Origin: Symsagittifera roscoffensis
Taxonomy: Eukaryota > Xenacoelomorpha > Acoela > Convolutidae
Direction of reading: 5' to 3'
Assembly: GCF_963678635.1 (NCBI RefSeq)
Contig: NC_087065.1
Location: 28,477,254-28,541,253 of the forward strand
DNA: 64,000 nt
Positions 24,345 through 36,151 of this stretch are shown here, in pieces. How positions within the stretch are numbered: the first letter of the stretch is position 1; each line of letters begins with the position of its first letter. A program made the position numbers and the translations under genes. The notes under the pieces are model-generated. The model worked only from the letters and a program-made list of their open reading frames with translations, had not been told where the DNA came from and ran no database searches.

Positions 24345-25336
24345 GAAGGGCGGAATTTCTCTGCAATTGAGTTAAAACAAAAACATTCCGTTACAAGATA
24401 TTGAATAGAAAAAAAAGGCTGATGTTTAATCTTTTTTTGAAAAATTATGTTAAAAAAAAAACTACACTTAAAAAATTATTTATTCAAATATGCATTATCA
24501 TAATGATTTTCATAAATAACCCTAAAAGCGTACAAGCTTTAGAAATCATTCACTGAGCTGTAATTACGACGAAAAAAAAACTGATCGACCCCCGTTGAGC
24601 AAAAAAAAAATATTTTCACACAGAAAAGATCCCTACAGAAAAGATCAAGGCAAACGAATATATTTTGCCCAAGAAATTACGCAAACTGATAGAAAAAACC
24701 ATTACAAATACATTTTGCCCAAGAAATTACGCAAACTGATAGAAGCAACCATTCAATCGAAAAAACAATGAAAGAAAATATATAAAACTATAAACAAAAA
24801 ATATAAAACTATGAACAAAATATATAAAACTATTCAAAACCAGTCGTGGTAAATGAACAAATGAAAGAACTTTCAATTTCAGTGTAATTGTTTCAGTCAA
24901 AATAAAACCCATGATTTGCGATTTAGCCAAAAATATATATATCAAATATTATGAATATCAAATAAAAACGGAAAATGAATCGATGGAAGCTGAGACGCAA
25001 ACCACGAATACGAAAAAATATACGATTTCTTTTATGTAAAAATGATTTCTTTTATGTAATTATTGACGTATTTGTTTCGTTATTTCAAAGAATAATTCTT
25101 TTTCCGTCATTCATTTAAAATTTGGTAACTCACTTTCAAATTGCGAAACATGTATTTTTTATTTTGTATTTGTGGTTTTATGCAGTCTTGTACATCGCGC
25201 AGACAATTTGGCAGACTTTTTGACCACACAGATTTTAAAATAGGGCACAACCCAAAAACCCTTTTAAATTTTCAAATGTGTTTTTCTTGCTCTATTTAAC
25301 ATTAAGTTGAATGTTTGAGTCAGATTCAGATTGAAA
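24345..25336. other. AT-rich region upstream of secreted-protein gene
   Basis: It contains a direct repeat of about 45 bp (CCCAAGAAATTACGCAAACT at 24668 and 24718) and a run of ATATAAAACTA units around 24778-24832. It presumably contains the promoter of the gene starting at 25337. No clear core promoter is visible. Confidence 0.45.
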
Positions 25337-28300
25337 ATGAAACCGTGTTTTGTAATAACCTCCTTACTTTTAAACATTTTAATTTTCTCTGTAGTTGAAT
25401 CAAAATATTTTGGAGAATTGAATTTGACCGAAAACTCTGACTCGGAAAGTGAGTTGAAATAACTATTTTAAGCAAAAATATGTAAGCAAGAATTCACACA
25501 TATTACCCAAAATATGTCCCAAGTGGTTTCATAAACGCTATTCGTTTTTGTTTCGACATTCGATACGAAAGTAACGGAATATTTGTGCTCGGGATGGGGT
25601 TTTGTTTTCTTCAGAGAAATTTCGACTTTTTAACTAGCCTTTTTTGACGGAATTTTTTTAACCTCATTCGAAAGTTATTGTTGCCCTGAGCTCAAACTTG
25701 AAAAGATATTTCACCTGTCATCGTTTTTTATAAAGTTATGGGGGTTTAAACATTCCATTTTGGCCAACTTGGGACAATTAACGCGCGATAAATTTCGCGC
25801 CATTAACGCGTAAGCGGAGAGTTAATCCGTCTTAGAAATCGTTCCATATTGGTTGAAAGAAGCCTATTTGTTATAATTGGTTTGTTACAAGGAGCAAATC
25901 AGATTCTTTTGTACTGTATAGGTTTGTACTGTATTTGTTTGTACTGTAAATGGCGTGTTTTCATAAACAATTGTAGAATTTTTTTTTCATTTTTTTTAAA
26001 TTTCATTTAATTTTTTAACTTTATTACTGCTCAATAAACCTTAAAAGGCAGTCGGAACATTCAGAGCTTCTCCCTGATACGAGCAGTCTTGTTCCAATTT
26101 TAAAGTTTTGCTCGAGACCACTAAAACTGGTTATGTTTCGACCGCTTTAATAAACAGTGTGTTTTGATTTCAGTTGAAAAAATGTTTAAGAAATAAGAAG
26201 GGTACAATCTCCCCAGATTTGCGCAAAGTTTTTAAAATTTATTTTTGAGCAAAAATTTATATGTTAAGAGTAATCCATATTAAAGTTGACCCTTCTTGGC
26301 TATTAAACAAAAATATATTCTTCTATACAGATTTTTGTGAAAATTTTGCCTTGCTAAAACTTTGTTAAACTCTGTAAGGTTCCTCTTTTGATTTAAGTAT
26401 TTCTTCAATTAATCTGGTAGTTTCAGTGGAACTTTTAATCTTGACCTAATTTGAGAAAAACGTATTTGAAGTTCTAACATTCTTCGCTCTGTCCGCATAA
26501 ATCAAATCAACGCAGTAGACAAGTTTAGCACACGCCAATGCTCTAATTTTGTCTCCATCAGCGTTAAAAAAAAAGTGTTGTCACTTTTGAGATCTTGTTT
26601 GCCTAGCCGGAAGTGTAACAAGTCTTCGACTGTTTCTCAACTTTTGTTTTTCTCAAAAAATCACCTTGATATTTTTAATCGTGTTAAATTTTTTATCAAG
26701 TTTTTCTGAAATTAACTACAACTCTCAACAAAAACAACTCGTTTTAAAAATAAATCGTAATATGCTCAATGCAGCAGTCGCTCAAACAGTTTGCAAGCTT
26801 GCAAACAGAGAGTAGGAATTTGTACGAGTTATAGTTATTGTAACGAAGAGGTGACGCGCGCCGGCGACCTCAAAACAAAGTTTTTATGCTAGATTTTTTC
26901 CGAGTTGTCGTTTTCTTAAATTCTGAAGTTTCTTCGATAAAAAATATTATATCTAGAAACTGTTACCAAACATGTTGCCATTATTATCGATAGTAGGGAA
27001 TCAATTTAGTCAATAGTTTTTTTTTATATTAGCGGAAAATGGATAATTTTAACAACGAGTATATTGCATTATCGTTCCAATAAAAGCTATTTTTTTATTT
27101 CCAATTAACCTCAATAAAGTCTTTTTTTTTTCGCCATATAATCGCCGCACATTTTGTTTTTTTTTCGTATTCATAGAATTCCCAGAATTTTTTAAAATTG
27201 ATTTAAAAAGTTTTGTGAAAGCATCAATATATGTTTTAAAAGAAAATCTAGGCATAATAATTTTAAACCATTGCGACCATGAATTAACTAAAAATCATCA
27301 GTAAAATTTCAGTTTTGCAAAAAATTATCTTCAAGTCCGTGATGATTTTTAGACCCAAAACAATTAAAGACAATGAATTAAAGAATCAAATCAGAACGTA
27401 GTTAAATTTAAAATCATGACAATAAAAACTGAGCACTGCGACCGTGAATTAACGAAAACTTATCAGTAAAAAAGTTTTTTTTACTATATTTTGAAATGAA
27501 AAGTTTATTTCAAAATTTTTTAAATTGATTGACTGTTATTAGAAAACAAAGGATATCAATTCATTGTTAATCATTATAATGGATTTTATTGCTAAGAAAA
27601 TAGTATTTTTATAATCTATTTTAATCAAATATAATCGTTTGTTTTAGAATTTTCTAGAATTTTCTAGAGATAAGCAATGAAATGCCAATTTAATCAAACC
27701 TTATTTTTTCTTAAACAAATGTTTGCCAGATATTACATAAAAATTGGTGAAAACATTGAAAGCATCTGTGCGGCCGGCCAAGCAATGCGTTTGGTTGAGC
27801 TTCGAACCTTCGACATCTCGGTTGACAGGCGGATACTAAGCCACTTCCCCATTTTTTCCATTGGTGTGCATTTATTTAATAGTGGGACCAAATTTTTTTT
27901 AGACCGACCTTTTCCAGAAAATTTTAAACCAAGGTCCTTTACCAGACTTTCTAATTTGATTGACAGATGATGCATTGACGCCGATTAGTCTGGTTGAAGA
28001 CATTTATTTGAGGGTTATTTGATTTAATCGATTCTTTTTTGAATCTCCATGACTTCTGATTTCTTTTAATGGAGTTTTTGGGTTGAGGTCTGGCAAAAGA
28101 TCGGTTTCGTAAATGACCTAGCCTCCCTGATTAGTTCACTTAAAAATCATATATGAACCTTTTTGGTTGTTATTTTGATATAGTACAAAGACACTAGCTC
28201 GTTTTTGCGCTAAAAAATATATTATTATCTTCTTAAATAGCAAATTGTCAGCCTGTTTTTTAACCCTTTTTGACCAAGTTCACATTTTCTAGTTAATTTA

Positions 28301-31300
28301 CTCAAATAGCTTCATCAGTCGGATAATACAGCTTATAAATGCACAAGGCTACTTATAGATGAAAAACCTGCAATTGGCATTCATCACAATACAAAGTGGA
28401 AGCGAGCGAAGGATTAAAGCCAGGATGGATTTTCCATTAGGAGATCGGACTAATATTTTCGATCACTTTTGATATTTTTAGATACGTTTTTGATATTTTT
28501 AGGTAAAATGAATCATTGCTGAAATGTATCAAATGCTATTCAACAAACTGTCCAAATGGACTTTGATTTTTCCAGCCTAAATTTTTTGATTGATATCACA
28601 AAGTATTTGTAATCGTAAGACAAAATTGATTCAGATAGGGTTGATTATCATATCGTAAGAACTAGCACGTCGTAATTGGACTGATTTTAAAAATATTTGA
28701 AGTGAAACGTACAAAAATGCATGTTTTATGTCTTCCACCACCATATTTTAAAAAGTTTTCGCATCGTCTGGCTTAAAGTTTTCGCTTAAAGTGAAGATGT
28801 ACGTCGCTTTAACTGAAAGGTTGCTCTTATTGGTTACTTTTAAGCAAAACAGTTCAAGATCTTTTTTTTGTCTTTTCTCCATACCCACGAAATAAAAACT
28901 ATTGTTTGAATACAAAAACTGAAGAAAAAAATAGAACTAGAAAAGTTTTTCGTTTTTTCTTCAGATAAGTTGTTTGAAACCTGAAATTCTTTTCGAAATA
29001 ATGCTTTAATGATTTCAATAATTTTTACGCTTTTTGATTCGCTTGTCTCGAAAATGAAAAGTCAACGTTTTCAAACTCAGTTACAGCTTATTTTATTGGA
29101 AATATTTAGCTTTGTTTTCATCAATTTTTATGTTTAAAATTTATAGATTAGCGTCACTTTGCTTGATAACTAGGGCAATAATTTTTTCTTCAATTTGAGC
29201 GAGCTGATAAGTGTCAATGAATTTTCTCATAATAGCTTCCCAAGGAGTTTTTTGTATTTGTAAACATAATATTTCCCGTCCTGTATTTACATTTTAAAAA
29301 AATACTTAAAAAACGTCGTGAATGTTCGGTCCAAAAGATGGGAAAGTATTTGTTCGGAAAATGAAAATAAGGAAAAGTTTGTGTTCGTGCGTGTTTTATT
29401 TTTTCTTGTTTTTGGATAGAGTATAGAAACAAATTCTAATTTAAAAAAAGTCTGATCAAAATGCAAAAGAACTAAGAAACTGAAAGACATCTCTAGTTTC
29501 TAGTAAGTAGAAATCAGTATATGAATCTCAGTAAGGACCAAATAGCTTAGGTAGTATGAGCTTGGGATTGCAGTGATAAGATAGCGGGGATGTGCAACTC
29601 ACTAGGACACGAATGTTTAACTTAGCTAGTTTAATGTTGACAGCGTTGAAAAAATTTCCGAGTGTCGAGGAAAACCAGTCTGAATATTTTGATTTTTTAC
29701 TCTAAATTGGAGCAAATAAAGCGAGCAAGCAATATCTTAATAGCTTATTTCAATAATTTATTTGCTTACAATAGCTTCACCTTAACTTTAAAACCTTTTT
29801 TTTTAAATAAATTAAAATTGATTTCAGATTTTTTAGCGCCTTTTTTAGCGACAAAAAAATGAACAAAAAATTGTCCATTTAGCCTGTTATACTGTGAGTG
29901 TCAAATATGCCTAAGCCCTAGTCTTTCATTCAAATCATTTTATCACACCACACGATAAATCTAATTTAATTTGATTTTACTTATATTTCGTGTTTTTACT
30001 AAGACCATGGTCGGAACATTCTTTGCTACTTGCACAGTAACCTGCTATACTTGTTAGTATTTGGGTTTCTTTTTCTTTGGCTATACTTTTTTGGCTAAAG
30101 AAAAATCAGCAGCACAAAAATAAATGAAATGAGATTTTAAAAAGGTATCATATATTGCAGTTGGGCCCTAGATCATTTAAATCGTATAAACCGTTGAATG
30201 TACCATCTACATCGTATTTGGACTGATATTTTAAAATTTTGACAATACTTTGATGAGAAATGAGAAGAGAAATGAAAAAATCAACATAATTTGTTGGTTT
30301 TTTAGTAGCTTATTTCGAGTGTGAGTAAGCCAGCCAAAGTTTAAGCCATCCGAAGTTTAAGCCACCCGTAAACCAGCCGAAAAGTTTCATCATACAAATG
30401 AAAGTTGGATATTTTTCGTAACTGTTACATAAGTGTTGCATAACAATTATATAACACTTACGTATTTTTGGCAGGTTGATACTTCGGCTGGTTTATATAC
30501 CACCGCTAACTTCAGACTGAGTTACACATAATTTTTTTTTCGAGGCTTGACGTGTTGTAAAGCATTTTACTTTGAAGTGAAACTGGTAAAAAGTGCTCGA
30601 GTATATTTTCTGCAGAATTAAAACTAGATGCCGTTTCCTTTTTCTTTCTTAAGTTTTGCGTTTAAAAAATGTACACACGCTAATGAATTGATAATAAAAC
30701 AAGCGAAGCCCTGAATGTTCCGACTGCCTTTTTAGGTTTATGGAGCCGTAATAACATTAAAAAATTCAATGAAATAAAATAAAATGAAATTTTTTTTTCT
30801 GAATTTGAAATTTTTATAAAAATCATCCCCCCACACGAAATATAAAGTACAAAATGATAAATTTCGCTCCTTGTAACAAACCATTTATGGCAAATAAGCT
30901 CCTTTTAACCAATTTGGAACGATTTCTAAGACGGATTAATTATCCGCTTACGCGTTAATAGCGCGAAATATATCGCGCGTTAATTGTCTCAAATTGGCCA
31001 AAAGGGCAATCTTTGAACCCCCGTAACTTTACGAAAAATGATCACAAGTGAAATATCTTTTCAAATTTGAGCTCAAGACAACAATACCTTTCGAATGATA
31101 TAAAAAAAATTCCGTCAAAAATGGCTAGATAAAAAGTCGAAATTTGTCTGAAGAATAAAAAAAAACCCACCCCGAGCACAAATATTCCGTTACTTTCGTA
31201 TCGAAAGTCGGAACAAAAACAGTTTGATTTTTTTTTCATTCTACTGCGAAAATTCATTAAATTCCTTGCCATTTTGACAAAAAAAAGAAGCAATGGTTGA

Positions 31301-32515
31301 AAAATTCTTTTAAGACTTTGTATGAAAAATGTAAGTCCCGTATTTTCATCGTATTTGTTTTGCATAGAGTATCGTATTTGTATGGAAATGTATGAAACGC
31401 ATTTTTTCTTTATAGATATCAACCCAACACAATTAAATTTGTTTTAGACTGAGGTTTTGTAATATATTCGTACATATTTGATTGCCATTAAATGAACTTG
31501 GGATATTTCAGGTTTTTCAAAAAAAATGATCACATAGTCCCTTTGAAATAAGTTCAACTTTTGATTTTAGTTTAAATAGTTATGTGGATGCTGATGTTTT
31601 ATTCCAGAAAAGAACTCTGGCCTGCTGAAGCAACTCGACTTCTTCGACTCTGAATTATGTACGTACACGACACAGCCGGGAGGATTTGGAAAAGTGACAG
31701 AAGTCGGGCTCAAAGAGAGCGAGGCACTGAACAGGTATCTGAGGGACACGGAGTTTGGAAACTTAGTGGGCCATGTTGACGTACAGGGGAAGAGGGAACA
31801 AGTTCTGTCAAAGGGCAAGAAGATTTTATTCATGGTGACTGAAATGAAAAATCTCAACCTCTGACCGTAATTTTATGTCGCGCTATTTCGTGGCCACGTT
31901 TTTAAAATCAATTTCTCAAACATTTCTTGTTCTAGAAACCTTTTTTTATAAGATTCATTCGAGTATTTATAGATTTTTGGTTTCCGAGAACCCTGTTATA
32001 TTTATAGGTAGGGCGGATCTAGGATTTTCTCGAGAGGGGGGAGTGTATTTTCAAAAAAAAAAATTGTCGATCTTTTTTAGGTCGATCAAATTGACTTTCT
32101 GAGCTCTCTTAAGTCACTGTAAAGGACCCATTTTGACAAAATTTCTGCGCGGCAGGCAAATATAGGGAAAAAAAACAGGTCAAAAAGGCATGAACAAAAT
32201 ATCGCATTTTCTTAGCGCGCGCTCTCCCCTCAAAATTATTACAAAGTAGTAATCATGTGGGACCCTTTGCGTCCGAAGGGGGTCCAATCCCTGAGGAGGG
32301 GCGTCCGCATTTCCTACATCCACTGGTGTTTATAGGTTAAAACGAGCCACTACAAGACGTACAGAGTAGAGGTACTGAGGGAAGCCAAGAAATTTGTTGA
32401 CTTCAAATACGAGAAGACCGCAATCGGCGAAAGGTGTCTCAAACACTATCCCTCCACGTTGCCACTACCACGAAAAGGTGATGCTGCAGACGTCAGCGTC
32501 ATCATCGAAAATTAA
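25337..32515 (+). CDS. Predicted small secreted protein, at least three exons
   Basis: The proposed model joins exons 25337-25448, 31608-31834 and 32336-32515 (172 aa). Exon 1 starts at an ATG and encodes a signal peptide (MKPCFVITSLLLNILIFSVV then ESK), ending at a strong donor (GTGAGT) in phase 1. Exon 2 follows TTTATTCCAG, needs phase 1, and ends ATG|GTGACT in phase 0. Exon 3 follows TTTATAG, is in phase 0 and ends in TAA. Exons 2 and 3 are richer in G+C than their surroundings and read as normal protein (GGFGKVTEVGLKESEALNRY; YRVEVLREAKKFVDFKYEK). I do not recognise the family. The 6.2-kb first intron could hide more exons, so linking exon 1 to exon 2 is an inference from phase and orientation; the exon 2-3 join is firmer. 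Confidence 0.5.
25552..26088 (-). mobile_element. ACAA-flanked element, copy 9 (inverted)
   Basis: A full-length minus-strand copy flanked by TTGT (25548-25551 and 26089-26092). It lies inside the proposed first intron of the secreted-protein gene. Confidence 0.85.
26093..27779. other. Intronic/intergenic AT-rich DNA
   Basis: No supported exon. The only GC-rich island is short (GACGCGCGCCGGCGACC near 26852) with no open frame of interest. Confidence 0.45.
27780..27850 (-). repeat. tRNA-Asp-like SINE head (A and B box)
   Basis: On the minus strand an A-box-like TGGCTTAGT (27835-27843) is followed by CCGCCTGTC, as in tRNA-Asp with anticodon GTC. A clean B box GGTTCGAAGCTC (27797-27808) follows. 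The stems do not form a full cloverleaf, so this is a Pol III SINE head or tRNA pseudogene. The 3' extent of the SINE is not defined. Confidence 0.5.
27851..30319. other. AT-rich DNA, no gene recognised
   Basis: Scanned on both strands. Only short chance frames and homopolymer runs are present. It may hold unrecognised small exons of the surrounding gene model. Confidence 0.45.
30320..30535. repeat. Fold-back sequence with nested inverted repeats
   Basis: TAAACCAGCCGAA (30371-30383) and its exact complement TTCGGCTGGTTTA (30484-30496) flank an inner pair, ACATAAGTGTTGCATAAC against GTTATATAACACTTACGT with a few mismatches. The left arm also has a short tandem (AAGTTTAAGCCAtCC, AAGTTTAAGCCAcCC). 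This could be a small fold-back MITE. Confidence 0.55.
30703..31212 (+). mobile_element. ACAA-flanked element, copy 10 (5' trimmed)
   Basis: It lacks the first ~17 bp of the family and starts at GCGAAGCCCTG, yet it is still directly preceded by ACAA (30699-30702) and followed by ACAA (31213-31216). It lies in the proposed intron 1 of the secreted-protein gene. Confidence 0.85.
32009..32328 (+). mobile_element. hAT-like MITE, copy 2, at a splice acceptor
   Basis: A 320-bp relative of the element at 10427, sharing TTTTTTAGGTCGA, GAGCTCTC and the GCGCGCTCTCCCCTCAAAA block. The left end is TAGGGCGGATCTAGG; the right end is the complement of CACCAGTGGATGTAGG. It is flanked by a perfect 8-bp duplication TTTATAGG (32001-32008 and 32329-32336). 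The right-hand duplication supplies the TTTATAG acceptor of the exon at 32336. Confidence 0.85.
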
Positions 32516-33435
32516 ACTTATTTGAACTCTTATATTGGGCTATAATTGTGCTCATATGTTGTAATGCTATTGGAGACTATGCTATGTTTAATGAGATCAA
32601 TCATTGCTCATCTGGTAATATTTCAGTCATCATAGTCATCTTCATCCATAAACATCGTATCATTTTGTTTTCTAATTCATACTTGAGTCTTTTTTGAGTC
32701 CCACCCTAAAAATTGCGGATTGCGACGAAAGCTTTGTCCGGCAATTTTCAGTAATTTGCCAACTAAAAATGTATGCGGGCTTTTCATCTTGCTACCGGTA
32801 TGGCAAATCGGACTCATCCAAGAAAATGAATTACTGTTCAAGGCGGTTTGACTTCTAAAACTTTGTTTCGATCTGATATAAGCAAACATAAACTGATATG
32901 CGAGCTGTTTACTATCTGATAGAGTAATTTTGGCTATGGTACACCCTCTGTTTGTCTCGCTTTCCTTTTTCAGCCGGATAATTTGGTGCACCTTCATAGT
33001 TCAATACTGACTTTAATCTCATTCCTGTTTCTTAAAACTCAATAGATCTTTCAGAATTCTAGAAAACAAAATGCTTCAATCTGGATATTCTAAAAGTGAT
33101 CTGAATAAAAGAAGTCAAGCTAACAATAAATATTTCAGAGGTTAGTTATTACCCTTGCGATAAGCAAGGGTATTACAATCGGTACTAGGCTTTTTAGTAG
33201 TATATAAAAGTGGCTAAGAAAATGACAATTTTTAACCTCCCCCCTTCCGTTTTTTGGTGTGCCGTTACAAAGAAAACTTTTAACCCCCTAAGGGTTAAAT
33301 GTCATACTTTTTCGGGCACTCATGTTTCATAGGGTGTTAAAATTGGTAATTTTTCAGGCTTTCTTTGGAAAAGGGTATGGAATAAAATTTTGGTTGCTGC
33401 ATATTTTCCCATCTAAAAATTGCGGTTATTGGCTT
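32516..33435. other. Intergenic region downstream of secreted-protein gene
   Basis: No gene was recognised. A minus-strand open frame of 106 codons (32677-32997) has no visible motif and I do not call it. Confidence 0.45.
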
Positions 33436-33738
33436 GTTTATATGTAAATGACAATAACACTTGATATATGCAACCAATTGAACCTAATGCAATCAAAATG
33501 TGTGGTAAATAAGAAAGTACCGGATATTTTGGCAGTGCAGCTTAATTGTTGGCGGCGAAGAACAAATTCCTTCAAAAACGCATATTGTTTTTGCTGAATT
33601 ATGAAGAAAAGAAAAATTATCAAATGTGGCGGCCGCTAAACCTGAAGTAAAAAAAGTGTCAACCGATTGAGTATGTGACTACAAAATTGCTTCAATTTTC
33701 TCGGTTAATTACCTTGTCTCAATAAATTGATTCTTCGA
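33436..33738 (+). repeat. Dispersed repeat R3, copy 1
   Basis: About 300 bp closely matching 56563-56870, including CCGGATATTTTGGCAG, TTGTTGGCGGCGAA, GTGGCGGCCGC and CTCAATAAATTG. It ends CTTCGAGTG. It is non-coding and contains AATAAA near its right end, so it may be the 3' end of a longer repeat or gene. Confidence 0.8.
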
Positions 33739-34449
33739 GTGAAAATCATTAAAAATTTGTGCTTTTTAGAGATTGATCAAACATAATTCAAATACAAAAC
33801 ACCTGTCATTTCTACACTGCTCACATACAGTCTTCAGATTTGCCAGCAGCATGTGATCTTCTACCATTCTCATATCAATCTCGTTCATCTGCACGGTCAA
33901 CAACGATTCTCTTCATGAAACCATAATTTTCTTCTGATTATTTGTTTATCGTAACCATTATCTCTATCAGCAACAACTCATCAAACGTTTCGCGCTCCAT
34001 GTCGCTTTTATTGGGTCTTGTGTTGTTTGCTGCTTTCATTGACAATTTTTTGTGAAAAGTTGAAAGCTTATCTTTCCTTTTACGCTACTTTTTTTGTACA
34101 TTTGTCGTAGACAATGACCGCAGGTAAACTTTACGTGAATAGGATGCTGGACATGCGACTTCTTCAAAATGAAGTTGGTACATTTTTTGTAGACAATGAC
34201 TGCAGAAAAGTTTTAGTTGAAATCGATGCTGGATATCTTCAAATTGAATTTTTGTAAGTTGTAGAACTGGAAGATCATGAATTTTAATAAGAGGATCTCT
34301 AAATTATCAGGTTGTTTTGCAAATCAAGTAAATGAAAAAAGAATTAATTTTCTATAGAATATGGTTACTCTAAAAGATAAAATGATTTTGATTGACCTAC
34401 AGATTGAATTTTTTTTAATACAAGGATTTAGCAGCAGATAAACAATTTT
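33739..34449. other. AT-rich spacer before microsatellite
   Basis: It contains an imperfect direct repeat of about 70 bp (TTTTTTGTACATTTGTCGTA near 34089 and a related segment near 34180, both followed by GACAATGAC-GCAG). No gene was seen. Confidence 0.5.
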
Positions 34450-35092
34450 TTGACTCAAACATACAAACGCACACACAAAAAACAAAGTTACATACTTATA
34501 TACCCATATATTATGGATCTACTCATTTGCATAAGTTATGAACTTACATGTAAACTTACAAAAAAAACAGACATACGTGTATACCTACAAATATACATAC
34601 ATAGATACATACACACGTACAGAAATACATGCATACCTACACATATAATTACCTACAAAAATATCCACTCAAACTTATATATAAAATTACATACCGGCAA
34701 ACATACATGAATACATACATACATAGATAAATAAAAACAAATATGCATAAATGCATACATACAAACAAACATACAAACAATAACATACATACATACATAC
34801 ATACATACACACATACATACATACATACATACATACATACATACATACATACATACATACATACATACATACATACATACATACATACATACATACATAC
34901 ATACATACATACATACATACATACATACATACATACATACATACATACATACATACATACATACATACATACATACATACATACATACATACATACATAC
35001 ATACATACATACATACATACATACACACATACATACATACATACATACATACATACATACATACATACATACATACATACATACATACATAC
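34450..35092. repeat. CATA/ATAC microsatellite, left part
   Basis: Degenerate CATA-type repeats from about 34450 become nearly pure ATAC units from about 34787 to the LTR at 35093. The same array resumes at 53172 after the 18-kb element. All long open frames here are repeat artefacts. Confidence 0.97.
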
Positions 35093-35502
35093 TGGAACCT
35101 GATCTAAACTATCTTTTATGATTGGATAAATTAGATATTTTACCACTGTAAAGTATTTAATATTAACCAATCATGATCCATCTAACTAACAACCCACTTA
35201 TTTGTAAGTGCTGAAATTACTTGTACTTTCAGCACCAGAGAGATTTGAATTTAACTTAGAAATTAGTTGCCTCTCCAAGAGAACTTCAGCAGCCGCAATA
35301 AACCAGTATACCCTAGATCTATTGAGCCTAGCAGAGACTAGTTAAACAACCTGAGACTAGATAATATAAGAGTAAGATTAGGATCGGTATTAGACTAAGA
35401 AGTTGCACGAATCTATCCGGCCGAAAATAAGATAGCGTGACGAGCAGACGGTGTACCCTATCCGAAATTACTCTATGAGTTAACCACATCGGTTATAACT
35501 CA
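35093..35502 (+). repeat. 5' LTR (410 bp)
   Basis: It starts TGGAACCTGATC and ends GGTTATAACTCA. It is the same length as the 3' LTR, with six substitutions and no indels. AATAAA at 35297-35302 is a candidate polyadenylation signal. Confidence 0.97.
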
Positions 35503-35504
35503 TC

Positions 35505-35527
35505 TGGTGCGACCATAAGTCTCGAAC
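35505..35527 (+). promoter_or_regulatory. Primer binding site
   Basis: Two bases after the LTR comes TGGTGCGACC, complementary to a tRNA 3' end in CCA. The complement continues for 23 nt into GTTCGAGAC, a T-loop-like string, but the spacing is one base shorter than in a standard tRNA. The tRNA species is not assignable by eye. Confidence 0.8.
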
Positions 35528-35589
35528 AAGACCTTAATAGCTTAGAATTAACCAAAAATAGATTAGAATTTAGACAAAACATTTTCAAA

Positions 35590-35823
35590 ATGTTATACGA
35601 CGATAATTTAATCGAAATGTCTCTACGACTCAATAGATCAGAGCCAATATTCCGAACGATAACAGAACTACCCGGAATCGTAAGAAGACCTCGAACCAGA
35701 GACGACATACGACAAAGTAGAAACTTACCATATAGTTATATGATAGTACGGCAAAAGCCAACACAAACTTTTATATTTAGAATTTTATTAGCAATGAATT
35801 TAGATTTTCATTTGCAAACATAA
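35590..35823 (+). CDS. Short leader ORF, 77 codons
   Basis: An ATG 87 nt after the LTR opens a frame of 77 codons with many Arg residues. A GTAAGA at 35680 could act as a splice donor in phase 0 after 30 codons, so this may be a leader exon supplying a start codon to a downstream ATG-less frame. The acceptors I see before env do not match this phase, so the role is open. It could also be chance. Confidence 0.3.
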   Translation: MLYDDNLIEMSLRLNRSEPIFRTITELPGIVRRPRTRDDIRQSRNLPYSYMIVRQKPTQTFIFRILLAMNLDFHLQT

Positions 35824-36151
35824 AATCTTGAAGTCAATCTTCATGATCACTTCAGGCGCTAAACAAAATTATTAATATACAATAACGATTGATAAAAAGA
35901 TCTCAGATCGTTTTCCTAAATTCTGCAGTAATATATAAAACATGTTTGGAAAATTTTTATTGAAAATCAAAACAAAAATTAGCAGCATGACAATAAATTG
36001 TTAGTAATCATAAAATCATCTGTAGTCCCAGCTTCATCACCTAAACATAACAGCAATCATAAGCTCACTAATATCATTAAAAAGCTAAATCTTTTTCTTA
36101 AATAAATTTAAACCATTTTAAACTTAAATTCACCTAATTTTAAAATCAGAT

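Noticed and set aside
32677..32997. 106-codon minus-strand frame
   Set aside because: No motif, no neighbouring exon, ordinary AT-rich composition.
34649..35170. Long open frames of repeating Met-Tyr-Val-Cys or Ile-His-Thr-Tyr
   Set aside because: Translations of the CATA/ATAC microsatellite; a 4-bp repeat without stops stays open in several frames by nature.
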